64,000 nucleotides of DNA, taken from the NCBI GenBank assembly GCA_024279035.1, contig JAJRSA010000009.1, forward strand, positions 1 to 64,000, in the 5' to 3' direction. Each line of letters opens with the position of its first letter. The first letter of the stretch is position 1. Made by a program: the position numbers and the translations under genes. This stretch comes from Alphaproteobacteria bacterium. GTDB taxonomy: Bacteria > Pseudomonadota > Alphaproteobacteria > Micavibrionales > Micavibrionaceae. Shown piece by piece: positions 28,202 through 37,700 of the stretch. The notes below the pieces were generated by a model. That model was not told the origin of the DNA, made no database searches, and saw only the letters and a list, made by a program, of their open reading frames with translations.

Positions 28202-29119
28202 ATGCCACTGCCTCTTCCAAAAATAATTGGTCATAGATGCTCTCGTGGTGAAGGTCTTTACGAGAATACAGAAGAATCCCTTCGAGAAACAATTCAACAT
28301 GCAGATGGTATTGAAATTGATGTAGTTCGTTCTAAAGATGGTGCCCTTTTTTTTATTCATGATACCTATTTTTGGGGAAATCATATTGAATATGAACTCA
28401 ATTCTCGATTGTCAGAAGAATCTATCGCGCAGGTTCATGATCGTCGTATTTCTAAAATGATGTCTGAGGAAATTAAGACATTAGAACTCATCGATGGACA
28501 ACCTCTTCTTGATCTTGAAAATTTTATATTTCTTATTCAAACAATAAAGTCTGATTTTATCGTGAATATAGAACTTAAAAGTATGAATACCTATATTCCA
28601 ATGGCACAGGCCATTAAAGAATTGATAGAAAAAACACCCCTCCGCCCCCATCAATTTATTTTTTCTTCTTTTAATTACGTTGAACTTAAAAAAGGGCAGG
28701 AACGCTATCCTGAATTTCCTCTCGGCATTTTATTCGAACCAAGCAATACACAAAGAACAGAAATGTATCCTTGGAGAAATGAGAATGTTGAAAACTATGG
28801 AACATATACACCTTACCGCCATGAGAATCTACAAGACTTAAACGTGCAAGCTCTTACACCACAGTATATTTGTCTCAATGAGTTTGATTTGAGACCAACG
28901 GTGATAGATAAAATTCATGAGACCTTCCCGTCTCTACCGATTCTGGTGTGGTGGTACTATAAAGAAGCCATTCCCAAAGAGAACTACCAACTGATAAACA
29001 CCTTAAAACTCTTACACAAAAAAGACCAACTCTCTTATATTACAGGTATTATCACAGATTATCCAAAAGCAATGAAGCAAGAGCTCAATAAACTCTGGAA
29101 AGAAAATAAATGGGATTAA
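28202..29119 (+). CDS. Glycerophosphodiester phosphodiesterase-like protein
   Basis: 305 aa with the GDPD TIM-barrel signature in modified form: IIGHRCSRGEGLYENTEESL, ADGIEIDVVRSKDGALFFIH and VNIELKS. The usual HRG is HRC here and HD is retained (FFIHDTYFWG), while the later part diverges from standard GDPD enzymes. It could hydrolyse phosphodiester head groups or have drifted to another substrate. It overlaps the next, canonical GDPD gene by 10 bp, so the two form a tandem pair. No signal peptide, so probably cytoplasmic. Confidence 0.75.
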   Translation: MPLPLPKIIGHRCSRGEGLYENTEESLRETIQHADGIEIDVVRSKDGALFFIHDTYFWGNHIEYELNSRLSEESIAQVHDRRISKMMSEEIKTLELIDGQPLLDLENFIFLIQTIKSDFIVNIELKSMNTYIPMAQAIKELIEKTPLRPHQFIFSSFNYVELKKGQERYPEFPLGILFEPSNTQRTEMYPWRNENVENYGTYTPYRHENLQDLNVQALTPQYICLNEFDLRPTVIDKIHETFPSLPILVWWYYKEAIPKENYQLINTLKLLHKKDQLSYITGIITDYPKAMKQELNKLWKENKWD

Positions 29120-29856
29120 AGCTCCCTCAAATCATCGGACATCGCGGGGCGTGTGCCTATGCACCTGAAAACACGCTGGAAAGCATTCAAGTTGCTGCCG
29201 ACATGGATACACGGTGGGTTCATCTTGATGTCAAACTGACAAAAGATGACATTCCTATTATCTTCCATGATGAGACCTTAGAGCGTCTTACAAATGGGTC
29301 TGGGCCTATTGCAGAGAAAACGCTCAAAGAGATTAAAGAACTTGATGCAGGGTATCATTTTGGAGATAGCTTCTTTGGTGTGACCATTCCCACGTTAGAA
29401 GAAGCCGTAGATGTTCTGTTAGAGTATAAGATGGGATTAAATCTAGAAATCAAGCCCTGCCCTACCCGTGAACGAGACACAGCAGAGATTGCTTTAGATC
29501 TTTTGTCTCAGATTTGGGACAACCATGACAAGCTTCTTATCTCCAGTTTTAAAGCAAGTAGCTTAGAAGTCGCGCTCGAAATTGCCGAAGATTGGGCGCG
29601 CGGATTATTATTCGAGTCAGAGATTGATGAAAATTGGGTAGAAATAGCCGAAACACTCCATGTCTCTACCCTGAATGTGAACGGCAACACCATCACACAA
29701 GAACAAGTCGATCACATGCTTGATCTTGAAAAACCACTGATTGCCTATACCATCAATGACCCCTTACGCGCTCAACAACTCCAACGCTGGGGGGTGGACA
29801 CACTTATCACGGATACCCCTGATGTTATTGCAGAAAATATTTTAACGATACACTGA
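29110..29856 (+). CDS. Glycerophosphodiester phosphodiesterase (UgpQ-like)
   Basis: 248-aa cytoplasmic enzyme cleaving glycerophosphodiesters to glycerol-3-phosphate and an alcohol. Catalytic and metal residues are present: IIGHRGACAYAPENTLES (HRG...EN), HLDVKLTKDDIPIIFHDETL (normally ExD, here HLD) and NLEIKPCP. The C-terminal LITDTPDVI motif is typical. The LDVK in place of EVDVK is a small deviation from the family rule. It overlaps the GDPD-like gene upstream. Confidence 0.88.
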   Translation: MGLKLPQIIGHRGACAYAPENTLESIQVAADMDTRWVHLDVKLTKDDIPIIFHDETLERLTNGSGPIAEKTLKEIKELDAGYHFGDSFFGVTIPTLEEAVDVLLEYKMGLNLEIKPCPTRERDTAEIALDLLSQIWDNHDKLLISSFKASSLEVALEIAEDWARGLLFESEIDENWVEIAETLHVSTLNVNGNTITQEQVDHMLDLEKPLIAYTINDPLRAQQLQRWGVDTLITDTPDVIAENILTIH

Positions 29857-29865
29857 GGGGGCTTT

Positions 29866-30462
29866 ATGTTTTTAATTGGACTTCTTTCTTGTACACTCAA
29901 TGTGTTGCTTATCATTTTTGTAATAAGCAATGAGTATTACAGTCGAAAATTAGGAGTCCCTGCCGCTCCTACTCTGCCATGGGTTAGAAAAGAGCTTATT
30001 ACCCTCCTCAAAAAACATAAAAAAGAAGGAGAACACATTCACCTTGCTGAGCTAGGATGCGGCTGGGGTGGTTTAATGCTCAAAATCAATCAAAATATAC
30101 CAAATATCCAGATTACAGGATTTGAAAAAGCACCTATGCCTTATATCTTTTCTTGGATACGTTGTCTTTTTTATAAAAATATAGAGTGTCTCTACGCTGA
30201 TTTTTTTAAAGAAGACCTTACAAAATACGACATCCTTGTCTGCTATTTAACATCTCAGTTGATGAAAGATCTTTATGATAAACATCTTAAAGACTCCTCT
30301 TCAGATTTTCTTATTTTTTCTCTAAGCTTCCAAATAGAGGGTCTTATTCCCGCTGAAGCTATTAAAGTTTCAGGTCCTGTTCCTATTTTTATTTATGTAT
30401 ACAAAATAGGAGCTATACAAGAGAGTTCCAATCTTCCCCAGGACACATCCCTATCACATTAA
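29866..30462 (+). CDS. Membrane-anchored class I methyltransferase-like protein
   Basis: 198 aa with an N-terminal hydrophobic anchor (FLIGLLSCTLNVLLIIFVIS) and a cytosolic SAM-binding fold: LAELGCGWGGLMLKINQ is motif I, followed by ITGFEKAP (motif II acidic residue) and YDILVCYLTSQ. The substrate is unknown; similar small anchored methyltransferase-like proteins sit with lipid genes in Alphaproteobacteria. Its last 50 bases overlap the 3' end of fabI on the other strand. It follows the GDPD pair by nine bases. Confidence 0.75.
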   Translation: MFLIGLLSCTLNVLLIIFVISNEYYSRKLGVPAAPTLPWVRKELITLLKKHKKEGEHIHLAELGCGWGGLMLKINQNIPNIQITGFEKAPMPYIFSWIRCLFYKNIECLYADFFKEDLTKYDILVCYLTSQLMKDLYDKHLKDSSSDFLIFSLSFQIEGLIPAEAIKVSGPVPIFIYVYKIGAIQESSNLPQDTSLSH

Positions 30463-31213
30463 ATCCACAATCTACATGATGGTTCTCTCCTGTAACGGCA
30501 GAGGACATGTCTGAGAGAAGATAAAGTCCTGTTTGCCCAAGCTCATCTAATCCAACGGGACGACGCAAGGGGGCAGTGATGGCGTTATATTTAAAGGTTT
30601 TGCGGGCAGCACCTATCGCTGAACCTGCGAGGGTCCGCATAGGGCCAGCAGAAAGGCTATTCACACGGATACCATCAGGACCAAGATCTGCCGCGAGATA
30701 GCGGACTGAGGCTTCTAAAGCGGCTTTGGCGACGCCCATGACATTATAATTCGGCATTACTTTTTCTGCGCCGTAGTAGCTCAGCGTGATGGCAGACCCT
30801 CCTTCTTTCATCAAAGGCACAGCACGACGCATCACAGAGGTGAAAGAGTAACAAGAAATCGTCATTGAATTAACAAAATTATCAAGACTTGTATCTACAT
30901 AGCGCCCTGTGAGCTCATTTTTATCTGAGTAGGCTAAGGAATGTACAATAAAATCAAGCTGTCCCCATTTCTGAGACAACGCCTCAAAGACAGAATCTAT
31001 ATCCTCTTCATTGCTCACATCACATTCCAACAGAGTATCTGCGCCAAGTGTTTCTATAAGAGGGGCAACACGCTTTTTAAATGCATCCCCTTGATAGGTA
31101 AAGGCCATTTCTGCGCCTTGCGCATGGAGCGCTTTTGCAATGCCCCATGCAATTGAATGATCATTGGCCACGCCCATAATCAATCCTTTTTTACCGTCCA
31201 TCATACCCATCAT
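30413..31213 (-). CDS. fabI: Enoyl-[acyl-carrier-protein] reductase (NADH), FabI
   Basis: 266-aa short-chain reductase completing each fatty-acid elongation cycle. The FabI signatures are present: GKKGLIMGVANDHSIAWGIA at the start (altered Rossmann glycine motif), the active-site YYGAEKVMPNYNVMGVAKAA (Y-x6-Y-x6-K), and GIRVNSLSAGPMRTLAGSAI. It is the last gene of fabA-fabB-fabI, two bases after fabB, with an AAGGA ribosome site. Its 3' end overlaps the methyltransferase gene. Confidence 0.96.
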   Translation of the reverse strand: MMGMMDGKKGLIMGVANDHSIAWGIAKALHAQGAEMAFTYQGDAFKKRVAPLIETLGADTLLECDVSNEEDIDSVFEALSQKWGQLDFIVHSLAYSDKNELTGRYVDTSLDNFVNSMTISCYSFTSVMRRAVPLMKEGGSAITLSYYGAEKVMPNYNVMGVAKAALEASVRYLAADLGPDGIRVNSLSAGPMRTLAGSAIGAARKTFKYNAITAPLRRPVGLDELGQTGLYLLSDMSSAVTGENHHVDCGFNVIGMCPGEDWNSLV

Positions 31214-31215
31214 TA

Positions 31216-32463
31216 TTATCCTTTATATTTAGAAATCGCCAATGTGCAGTTTGTGCCTCCAAAGCCAAAACTATTGGACAAAATTGTGTCGTGTTCAATA
31301 TTATCAACGCGCTCACGTGGTACAGGAATCTCTCCAAGCGCTTCATCCGCTGTTTCAATATTGATACTCGGCGCTACAAAATTGTGCTCCATCATCAGTA
31401 ATCCATAAATGGTTTCTTGTACGCCTGTGGCGCCCAAAGAATGCCCCGTCATGGATTTCGTTGATCCTATGTAAGGAAGATCTTTATCAGGGCAGTCAAA
31501 CACTTCACGAATGGCGGCGGCTTCTGTCATGTCTCCGACGGGGGTACTTGTCCCGTGACTATTGATGTATGTGACTGTTCCTTCTACGGTTGAAAGGGCT
31601 TGCTGCATACAACGCACAGCCCCTTCTCCACTGGGGGCGACCATATTATCTCCGTCAGATGTTGCCCCATAGCCTGTGAGTTCTGCATAAATTTTAGCAC
31701 CTCTGGCTTTGGCACGTTCTAGCTCTTCCAAGACAATAACGCCTCCTCCGCCTGCAATCACAAATCCATCCCGATTGGCATCATAGGCCCGAGAGGCTTT
31801 TTCTGGTGTGTCATTATATTTAGAGGACATCGCCCCCATCGCATCAAAGAGCGCAGACAATGTCCAGCTCAGTTCTTCTGCCCCTCCTGCAAACATCACG
31901 TCTTGCTTGCCCCATGCAATCATCTCTGCCGCATTTCCAATACAATGTGCAGAGGTTGAGCACGCCGAGGAGATGGTATAATTAATCCCTTTAATTTTAA
32001 AATTTGTGGCAATTGTAGCAGACGTTGTGCTGCTCATACATTTAGGCACAGCATAAGGCCCTACACGTTTTGGACTCCCCTTTTCTCTGGTAATATCGGC
32101 GGCCTCCACTTGCGTTTTTGTTGAAGGCCCTCCAGACCCCATCACAATTCCCGTCATAGGGTTAACAACATCTTTTTCTTCTAATCCAGAATCAGAAATC
32201 GCTTGATCCATTGCAATATGGTTATACGCCGCCGCATCTCCCATAAAACGACGAATCTTACGATCAATAAGAGATTCAATATCAATCTCTGGCTTGCCAT
32301 GCACTTGAGAACGAAAACCCAAATCTGCATATTCCTGAGAAAAGGTAATTCCCGATTTTCCCGCTTTCAGAGAGTCCAAGACCTCTTCTTTGCTATTCCC
32401 AATACAAGAGACAATTCCTATCCCTGTTACCACAACACGGCGAGATCCATTTGAAAGTGTCAT
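31216..32463 (-). CDS. fabB: 3-oxoacyl-[acyl-carrier-protein] synthase I, FabB
   Basis: 415-aa condensing enzyme needed for unsaturated fatty-acid elongation. The active-site triad is visible: Cys in [15 protein letters not shown], His in [12 protein letters not shown] and His in [15 protein letters not shown] start at ATG 32463, six bases after AAGGAG; one codon upstream would be GTG. Located between fabA and fabI, as expected for the FabA/FabB pathway. Confidence 0.96.
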   Translation of the reverse strand: MTLSNGSRRVVVTGIGIVSCIGNSKEEVLDSLKAGKSGITFSQEYADLGFRSQVHGKPEIDIESLIDRKIRRFMGDAAAYNHIAMDQAISDSGLEEKDVVNPMTGIVMGSGGPSTKTQVEAADITREKGSPKRVGPYAVPKCMSSTTSATIATNFKIKGINYTISSACSTSAHCIGNAAEMIAWGKQDVMFAGGAEELSWTLSALFDAMGAMSSKYNDTPEKASRAYDANRDGFVIAGGGGVIVLEELERAKARGAKIYAELTGYGATSDGDNMVAPSGEGAVRCMQQALSTVEGTVTYINSHGTSTPVGDMTEAAAIREVFDCPDKDLPYIGSTKSMTGHSLGATGVQETIYGLLMMEHNFVAPSINIETADEALGEIPVPRERVDNIEHDTILSNSFGFGGTNCTLAISKYKG

Positions 32464-32494
32464 CACAGACTCCTTGTTTTATTTCTATTGAGGG

Positions 32495-33049
32495 TTACAT
32501 CGCCGCAGGATTAGCAAATAATCCCACTTTTAAATCTTTGGCTTCATAAATTGTTTCTCCATCCGCCTCCACACGTCCATCGGCAATGCCGAGAACAAGA
32601 CGACGGTTAATGACCCGTTTGATATCCAACACATAACGCACAATTTTTGTTGTAGGAAGAATCTGTCCTGTAAATTTCAATTCTCCAAGTCCAAGTGCCC
32701 GTCCAGAGCCTTGTGCGCCTGTCCACCCAAGATAAAAGCCAAGCAATTGCCACAACGCATCAAGTCCTAAACATCCTGGCATCACAGGATCATCTTTAAA
32801 GTGACATTTGAAAAACCAAAGATCTTCTTTGATATCAAACTCAGCCACAAGTTTACCTTTCTCATACGCTCCTCCCTCAGTTGTAACCTCAGGAATACGA
32901 TCCACCATCAGCATGGGAGGCAACGGAAGCTTTGCATTCCCCTCTCCAAAGAGAGTTCCTTCCGCACATAAAATAAGGTCATCGTAAGCATAGCTCGATT
33001 TCGGTTCAAAAGTCATCATTACGTCTTCTTTGTGTTGGTGAACTGTCAT
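32495..33049 (-). CDS. fabA: 3-hydroxydecanoyl-ACP dehydratase/isomerase FabA
   Basis: 184-aa hot-dog-fold enzyme that introduces the cis double bond. The catalytic His lies in [20 protein letters not shown] and the Asp in the same helix (LGLDALWQ). An internal ATG pair at residues 11-12 would give the classic 172-aa length, so the exact start is uncertain. It begins the fabA-fabB-fabI operon. Confidence 0.95.
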   Translation of the reverse strand: MTVHQHKEDVMMTFEPKSSYAYDDLILCAEGTLFGEGNAKLPLPPMLMVDRIPEVTTEGGAYEKGKLVAEFDIKEDLWFFKCHFKDDPVMPGCLGLDALWQLLGFYLGWTGAQGSGRALGLGELKFTGQILPTTKIVRYVLDIKRVINRRLVLGIADGRVEADGETIYEAKDLKVGLFANPAAM

Positions 33050-33152
33050 AGGGCATATTTATAAAAGGGATTGAGCCAAAGGGCAAATACTTTGTAACAT
33101 TTTGTAATAAAGTGTAGGAATGAGGTGTATTAGCTCTTTAAGAATCTAGAAT

Positions 33153-34151
33153 CTAATCCAAAAACACACTCTCAGGCAAGCTTTCCACACTTGGATACAT
33201 CGCCTTCAACCCTCTATAGCTTTCCACAAGAGCCGCCATGGCCAAAGGTTTAGCTATAGCATGGGGCATATTAGGGGTGTCCCCTGTTGCAACGACACCG
33301 AGCATTCTCCCTGCTGCTTTGGCGCAGGCGACGGCTTGTTCTTCGATGGTCATGATGGAAAGCGCTTTAAAGAATAAATCACACATAGGTTTGATTGAGT
33401 TGATGAGCTCCGTGGGAGGATCTGCAGGGCAATCATTGGCGACAATTCCAAGTTGCCAACTGCTCCCTGCGGGCACGCCCATACGTGCGGCCTCTTGGGT
33501 CATCACAGAAAGGATGGTTTGGAATTGATCATCCGCATTCACAAAAAAACATTGCACATCCTTATCCGAACAATGCCCAAAACTATGCCCTGCATAGGCA
33601 CTCAGAGCACAGACTCCATCGGCCAAAGACCATTCATTTGTTGAAATTTTAAGCTCAATCACCAAATCACACAGCTCTTGCGCCGAGATTTCATAGGCCA
33701 TACAACGCGTTGAGAACTCCATAAAGAGGCGCAAGCTCTCTTCTCGTGGAATATCATCATTTTCCCATGCTGTTAAATAGCTTTGCAATACCCACAAGAC
33801 AAAGTCAAAATAGGAAAACTCACACTCCTCCCATTCATCCAAAACAAAGCGAGACAAAGCGCGTCCTTGCTCAGACACTTGATCAATGAATTGAGAATGA
33901 GGGAGAGTCCAAGAGGATATCCCTCCTCCATACGCCTCCGCTCGGAGTATTTCAGAGAGTTTTTGAAATCCAGCTTCCATTGTCTCATCAGGCTTTTCAA
34001 ACAAAAAGCACGCCTCCACATAAAATCCTGACAAGGTCAAGATATAGTCTGTAATTTTGGGAGTCTCATAGCCTGCCGTCACGGACAATGTTTTATCCAT
34101 ATGAGAATGGATAAAGGCCACCAAATCTGATTTTTCGGGCGTTAACCGCAT
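33153..34151 (-). CDS. Hypothetical soluble protein, 332 aa
   Basis: I do not recognise this protein. It begins MRLTPEKSDLVAFIHSHMDK from ATG 34151 (25 more codons are open only from a TTG). It is rich in helices and cysteines, without signal peptide or membrane segments. Repeated acidic-aromatic stretches (WEECEFSYFDFVLWVLQSYL) suggest an all-helical fold. It lies upstream of fabA on the same strand, separated by about 100 bp. Confidence 0.7.
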   Translation of the reverse strand: MRLTPEKSDLVAFIHSHMDKTLSVTAGYETPKITDYILTLSGFYVEACFLFEKPDETMEAGFQKLSEILRAEAYGGGISSWTLPHSQFIDQVSEQGRALSRFVLDEWEECEFSYFDFVLWVLQSYLTAWENDDIPREESLRLFMEFSTRCMAYEISAQELCDLVIELKISTNEWSLADGVCALSAYAGHSFGHCSDKDVQCFFVNADDQFQTILSVMTQEAARMGVPAGSSWQLGIVANDCPADPPTELINSIKPMCDLFFKALSIMTIEEQAVACAKAAGRMLGVVATGDTPNMPHAIAKPLAMAALVESYRGLKAMYPSVESLPESVFLD

Positions 34152-34277
34152 AAAAGAACCTACAATAAAAGACACACACGCGAAAAGAGGCTCGTGCGCA
34201 CAAAAGCTTGTGTTATAAAAAGGCAAACTGACGACCAGAACACTCGTCAGGAGAATTACTATAGTCAGGGTATCAAA

Positions 34278-34775
34278 TTATTTCGTTTGGACAATGCCCC
34301 AAAGTGATTTTTTTTCTAAATAGCCCTTATAACTAGAAATACTGACCTTACAAAACATGTTCTTACACTCATGAACACGCACCAGAGCCCCCTCCTCTAT
34401 GCGCAAAGTCGCCCGCGAGTCTTTTTTTGTACTTTTTTTAAGGAGAACATAAGGCTTTTCTCCTTGAGAGCGCACAAGAGCATAAGAGCGCGTTGAGAGT
34501 AAGCTTTGATGTACCCACCCCTCTTCTCCACTCATATCTCGTATTTTAGCCCATTGATCAAAATCAGCAAGAATCTGAACAGGCCACCCTTTTTGCCTAT
34601 AGACCCACTTAATAGGATGGTCTGTGGAAGGGCCATAGCGCATATAGGTTTCATCTGAACGCAAAGACATAAATTGTTGAGTCTCCCCTCCATACGCTAA
34701 AGAAGCCCAACACAAGGAAAACAAAAGAAGGAAAGGTAATCTGAATATATTTTTCATCTGCATAACTTTAAACAT
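34278..34775 (-). CDS. Exported bacterial SH3-domain protein
   Basis: 165 aa with a signal peptide (FRLPFLLLFSLCWASLAYG) and two SH3-like beta domains: MSLRSDETYMRYGPSTDHPI then W-VYRQKGWPVQILADFDQWA with GEEGWVHQSLL, and a second with VLLKKSTKKDSRATLRIEEG to CKVSISSYKGYLEKKSLWG. This is the DUF1058-type architecture common in Alphaproteobacteria, thought to bind cell-wall material. The ATG at 34775 has AGGAG close by. Divergent from dusA. Confidence 0.85.
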   Translation of the reverse strand: MFKVMQMKNIFRLPFLLLFSLCWASLAYGGETQQFMSLRSDETYMRYGPSTDHPIKWVYRQKGWPVQILADFDQWAKIRDMSGEEGWVHQSLLSTRSYALVRSQGEKPYVLLKKSTKKDSRATLRIEEGALVRVHECKNMFCKVSISSYKGYLEKKSLWGIVQTK

Positions 34776-34823
34776 AGCGCTCCTATAGACTTTTCTCTAT
34801 GAGTTAAATATATCATTCACACT

Positions 34824-35786
34824 ATGACTCAAAAAATCAATGATTTTAAAAACTCGCGCCTCTCTATTGCCCCTATGATGGCATGGACAGATCGGCATTG
34901 TCGTTTTTTTCATCGCTTAATTAGTCCGCACAGTCTCCTTTATACAGAGATGGTCACAACGGGCGCGCTTACCTATGGAGATCAAGACAAACATCTTTCT
35001 TACAACACACAAGAGCATCCTATTGCCCTTCAGCTTGGAGGTAACAGCCCTAAAGATCTCGCGTTTAGTGCAAAATTAGGCGAAGATTATGGATATGATG
35101 AAATTAATCTTAACTGCGGATGCCCCAGCGATCGTGTCCAAAGTGGGGCATTTGGAGCGTCCCTTATGAACGTACCAGACCTTGTTGCAGAGTGTGTAGA
35201 TTCCATGCAACATGCAGTCAAAATCCCTATCACTATAAAATGTCGTATTGGCATTGATGAAAGCGATGATTATAATTTTCTTGAACAATTTGTTTCTACA
35301 ATTGTGCAAACAGGCGCGTCTCACTTCATTATCCACGCCAGAAAAGCATGGCTCAAAGGGTTAAGCCCGAAAGAAAACCGAGAGATTCCACCTCTACGCT
35401 ATGATATTGTTCAACGACTCAAAAAAGAACATCCTCATCTAACTCTGATTCTAAATGGAGGCATTCAAACTATTGAGGATATCAAACAGCATCTCACTCT
35501 TTTTGATGGCGTGATGCTTGGGCGAGAAGCCTATAAAAACCCATGGATACTCTCCGCCATTGAAAAAGAAATTTTTAATGCGCCCTCTCCCTCAAGAGAA
35601 GAGATTGTGCACAGCATGCAAGACTACATCAATACAAGCTACGCGCCCTCTCAATCCATCGTCCGTCATATGATGGGGCTTTTTAAGGGAGAAATCGGTG
35701 GAAAAATTTGGCGTCAGACTCTCTCTGATCACGGCAACAGTAAAAATATTCTTCTCACTGCCCTTGAAAAAGTGAAAAAGACCTGA
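34824..35786 (+). CDS. dusA: tRNA-dihydrouridine synthase A
   Basis: 320-aa FMN enzyme reducing uridines 20/20a in the tRNA D-loop. The barrel start RLSIAPMMAWTDRHCRFFHR, the catalytic-cysteine motif EINLNCGCPSDRVQSGAFGA, and FIIHARKAWLKGLSPKENRE are as in DusA. GVMLGREAYKNPWIL supplies phosphate binding to FMN. The enzyme uses FMN, whose supply is governed by the ribH riboswitch in this window. Confidence 0.95.
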   Translation: MTQKINDFKNSRLSIAPMMAWTDRHCRFFHRLISPHSLLYTEMVTTGALTYGDQDKHLSYNTQEHPIALQLGGNSPKDLAFSAKLGEDYGYDEINLNCGCPSDRVQSGAFGASLMNVPDLVAECVDSMQHAVKIPITIKCRIGIDESDDYNFLEQFVSTIVQTGASHFIIHARKAWLKGLSPKENREIPPLRYDIVQRLKKEHPHLTLILNGGIQTIEDIKQHLTLFDGVMLGREAYKNPWILSAIEKEIFNAPSPSREEIVHSMQDYINTSYAPSQSIVRHMMGLFKGEIGGKIWRQTLSDHGNSKNILLTALEKVKKT

Positions 35787-35908
35787 CATGCTTTTACGCG
35801 TGTGTTTTCACACATCCTTTCGATTAGAATTCCCTATTCAGCCAAAAGTTGCTATACTGGGGAGCTTTGTGAGGGTATAACTTTTATATACGGGGACGTA
35901 CACAACCA

Positions 35909-36511
35909 ATGAGCTGGCATAGACTCGATCCAGAAAAAACACACAAACTCCTTGATACCGTCAGATCAAGCGGAGAAGATTTGTTGTTTTCTCAAAAAAA
36001 CAATGAAGCAAAATGCATGCGCTTGCCGTTTTACACTGATTTTCTGCTCTATCGCATTGAAAACACAGCGTCCCTCCCTATATTTTCCATGGATTTTCTC
36101 GGACATGACGAGGATTTTTTCTATTTAGATGGTACAGATTCAGCCCTTCATGTCGCACAAAAAAACAAACAGCTCTCTCTGAGAGACGATAATATTGACG
36201 CGTACATTCAATTTTATTTTTTAAATGTCATACAAGAAGAGGGCGAGATTTACGCCCTTTTTGACTCCCCCCCCCTCCCAGACCTTATCAATCAGAACGT
36301 TCACGCGGTACAAAAAAATATCCCTGCAGGGACTCCAGAATTTCACGCGACCAAAGACTCCGATGGATTTACCGTCTCCACCCCACTTTTTTACGACAGC
36401 GCGCTTATGAATGGACACTTAAAGGTCTCACTAGATGGAAACGTAACAATTACAGCCCTAAAACCGCTCCTTGGACAAACAATGGGAGACTCTTTTGGCG
36501 ATAGAGTATAA
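35909..36511 (+). CDS. Hypothetical protein, first gene of a three-gene unit
   Basis: 200-aa soluble protein, not recognised. It starts MSWHRLDPEKTHKLLDTVRS. The middle contains FYLDGTDSALHVAQKNKQLS, and the C-terminal part reads like alternating beta strands (GHLKVSLDGNVTITALKPL). There is no signal peptide. It is followed at 25 bp by another unknown protein and then a 33-aa ORF, ending at a strong terminator. A -10-like TATACT lies at 35853 upstream, with a poor -35. Confidence 0.65.
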   Translation: MSWHRLDPEKTHKLLDTVRSSGEDLLFSQKNNEAKCMRLPFYTDFLLYRIENTASLPIFSMDFLGHDEDFFYLDGTDSALHVAQKNKQLSLRDDNIDAYIQFYFLNVIQEEGEIYALFDSPPLPDLINQNVHAVQKNIPAGTPEFHATKDSDGFTVSTPLFYDSALMNGHLKVSLDGNVTITALKPLLGQTMGDSFGDRV

Positions 36512-36536
36512 TTAAGATAAACAGGATAAACTAAGA

Positions 36537-37133
36537 ATGAGCACAGAAGAAAACACAGGTCTAAACATAAACCCTCTCAGTGGGGCATTTGGGGCATTGG
36601 GGAATAAACCTCATGTTAATACGTATGCGCATGACGAATCGGATAAGATATTAGTGTCCCTCAGGGAGATTCTGTCTCAAATACCTGCAGGTCAACGTCT
36701 TCTTGAAATTCTGGACCAATTTAAAATTCCTGTAAAAATTATAAAAAGTAGAGACATTCAATACACCACTCCAGACGAACAGAGCATATACCTCTTTACC
36801 GCCCCCCATTATAAAAAAGATATTGATGTCCTTGCTGTCACACTCGCATGCGGAATTCGTGATATAGAACAAAGCATTAAAGGATTCACAAAGCCTGACC
36901 CTCAACTTGATCCTGTTGAATTTGCCTCTATAACCTTTTCTCGCTCTCTGGATATAATCGTAACTATGTGTGAAATTTCAGATCAACTGAAGGAAAAGTT
37001 TGGATATGAAAAACCTCTTGACATCATCGAAGAAATCGGCCATGGTGATATATATAGAGCGTACAAATCTCAAGTAGACCGCGATAGCATGGTTGATATG
37101 TTAATTGGGAATGTACATAACGAGAGTGAGTAA
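36537..37133 (+). CDS. Hypothetical protein, second gene of the unit
   Basis: 198 aa, not firmly recognised. Residues from about 60 (GQRLLEILDQFKIPVKIIKS, later DVLAVTLACGIRDIEQSI and EFASITFSRSLDIIVTMCE) are predominantly helical with one short beta region. The layout vaguely recalls putative metallopeptidase-like DUF families but lacks an HExxH, so I assign no function. An AGGA ribosome site precedes ATG 36537. Co-transcription with 35909 is likely. Confidence 0.65.
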   Translation: MSTEENTGLNINPLSGAFGALGNKPHVNTYAHDESDKILVSLREILSQIPAGQRLLEILDQFKIPVKIIKSRDIQYTTPDEQSIYLFTAPHYKKDIDVLAVTLACGIRDIEQSIKGFTKPDPQLDPVEFASITFSRSLDIIVTMCEISDQLKEKFGYEKPLDIIEEIGHGDIYRAYKSQVDRDSMVDMLIGNVHNESE

Positions 37134-37149
37134 AAAGGAGAGTACTATT

Positions 37150-37251
37150 ATGAGAGCAATGAGTTTAAATAACCTAAAAAGAGTTATAACAAATCAATCA
37201 TCTATGCACACGCCAGTCGTAACAGCGTCAATGAGCTTAGATAATAAATAG
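37150..37251 (+). CDS. 33-aa small ORF ending the unit
   Basis: ATG 37150 follows AAAAAGGAGAG, a strong ribosome site. The peptide is MRAMSLNNLKRVITNQSSMH, then TPVVTASMSLDNK: basic-amphipathic at first and Ser/Thr-rich at the end. A terminator follows 36 bp later, so the ORF belongs to the same transcript as the two unknown genes. It resembles no known family. The arrangement (unknown, unknown, short peptide, terminator) would suit a peptide product or a small regulator. Confidence 0.5.
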   Translation: MRAMSLNNLKRVITNQSSMHTPVVTASMSLDNK

Positions 37252-37286
37252 ACAAAAATAAATAGTACCCCTTCATTGAAGGTTTA

Positions 37287-37320
37287 AAACCCTGCTTGAT
37301 TCAAGCGGGGTTTTGTTTTT
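37287..37320 (+). terminator. Strong intrinsic terminator of the 35909-37251 unit
   Basis: AAAACCCTGCTTG and CAAGCGGGGTTTT form a 13-bp stem with one G-T pair around a three-base loop, followed by GTTTTT. On the other strand it may also terminate the suf operon after sufA. Confidence 0.88.
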
Positions 37321-37329
37321 CCCGAAAGC

Positions 37330-37680
37330 TCAGAAACTAACAGACTCTCCACACCCACAGCGTGCTGTTTCATTTGGATTTGAGATTGAAATACGGCGAG
37401 AGCCTAAAGAATCCATAATATAATCAATGTCCACCCCAAAAAAGCGCAAAACATCTTTCTTAGGAATATAAAGCGTTAATCCATTCTCCACCTCAAGAAC
37501 TTCATCGTCCTCAGAGACCTCTTCTTTCATCACAGGCTTAATATCATACTCATTCCCTCCACAGCCTTTCCCTGTCAGAATCATAAAGCGAATCCCTGCC
37601 ATCCCCTCGCTTAACTGCGCCTTGAGATAGCTCCGCGCCTCTTGCGTCACCTTAACTTCTTCTGTCGTTAATCCAAACAT
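37330..37680 (-). CDS. sufA: Iron-sulfur assembly scaffold/carrier SufA (IscA/HesB family)
   Basis: 116-aa A-type carrier that delivers Fe-S clusters to apoproteins. The three conserved cysteines are present: GKGCGGNEYDIKP and the C-terminal CGCGESVSF. It is the last gene of the suf operon. A GIY-YIG cassette separates it from sufT. Placing it as SufA rather than ErpA rests on this context. Confidence 0.92.
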   Translation of the reverse strand: MFGLTTEEVKVTQEARSYLKAQLSEGMAGIRFMILTGKGCGGNEYDIKPVMKEEVSEDDEVLEVENGLTLYIPKKDVLRFFGVDIDYIMDSLGSRRISISNPNETARCGCGESVSF

Positions 37681-37700
37681 TGTATACTCTCTTCCTTTTC

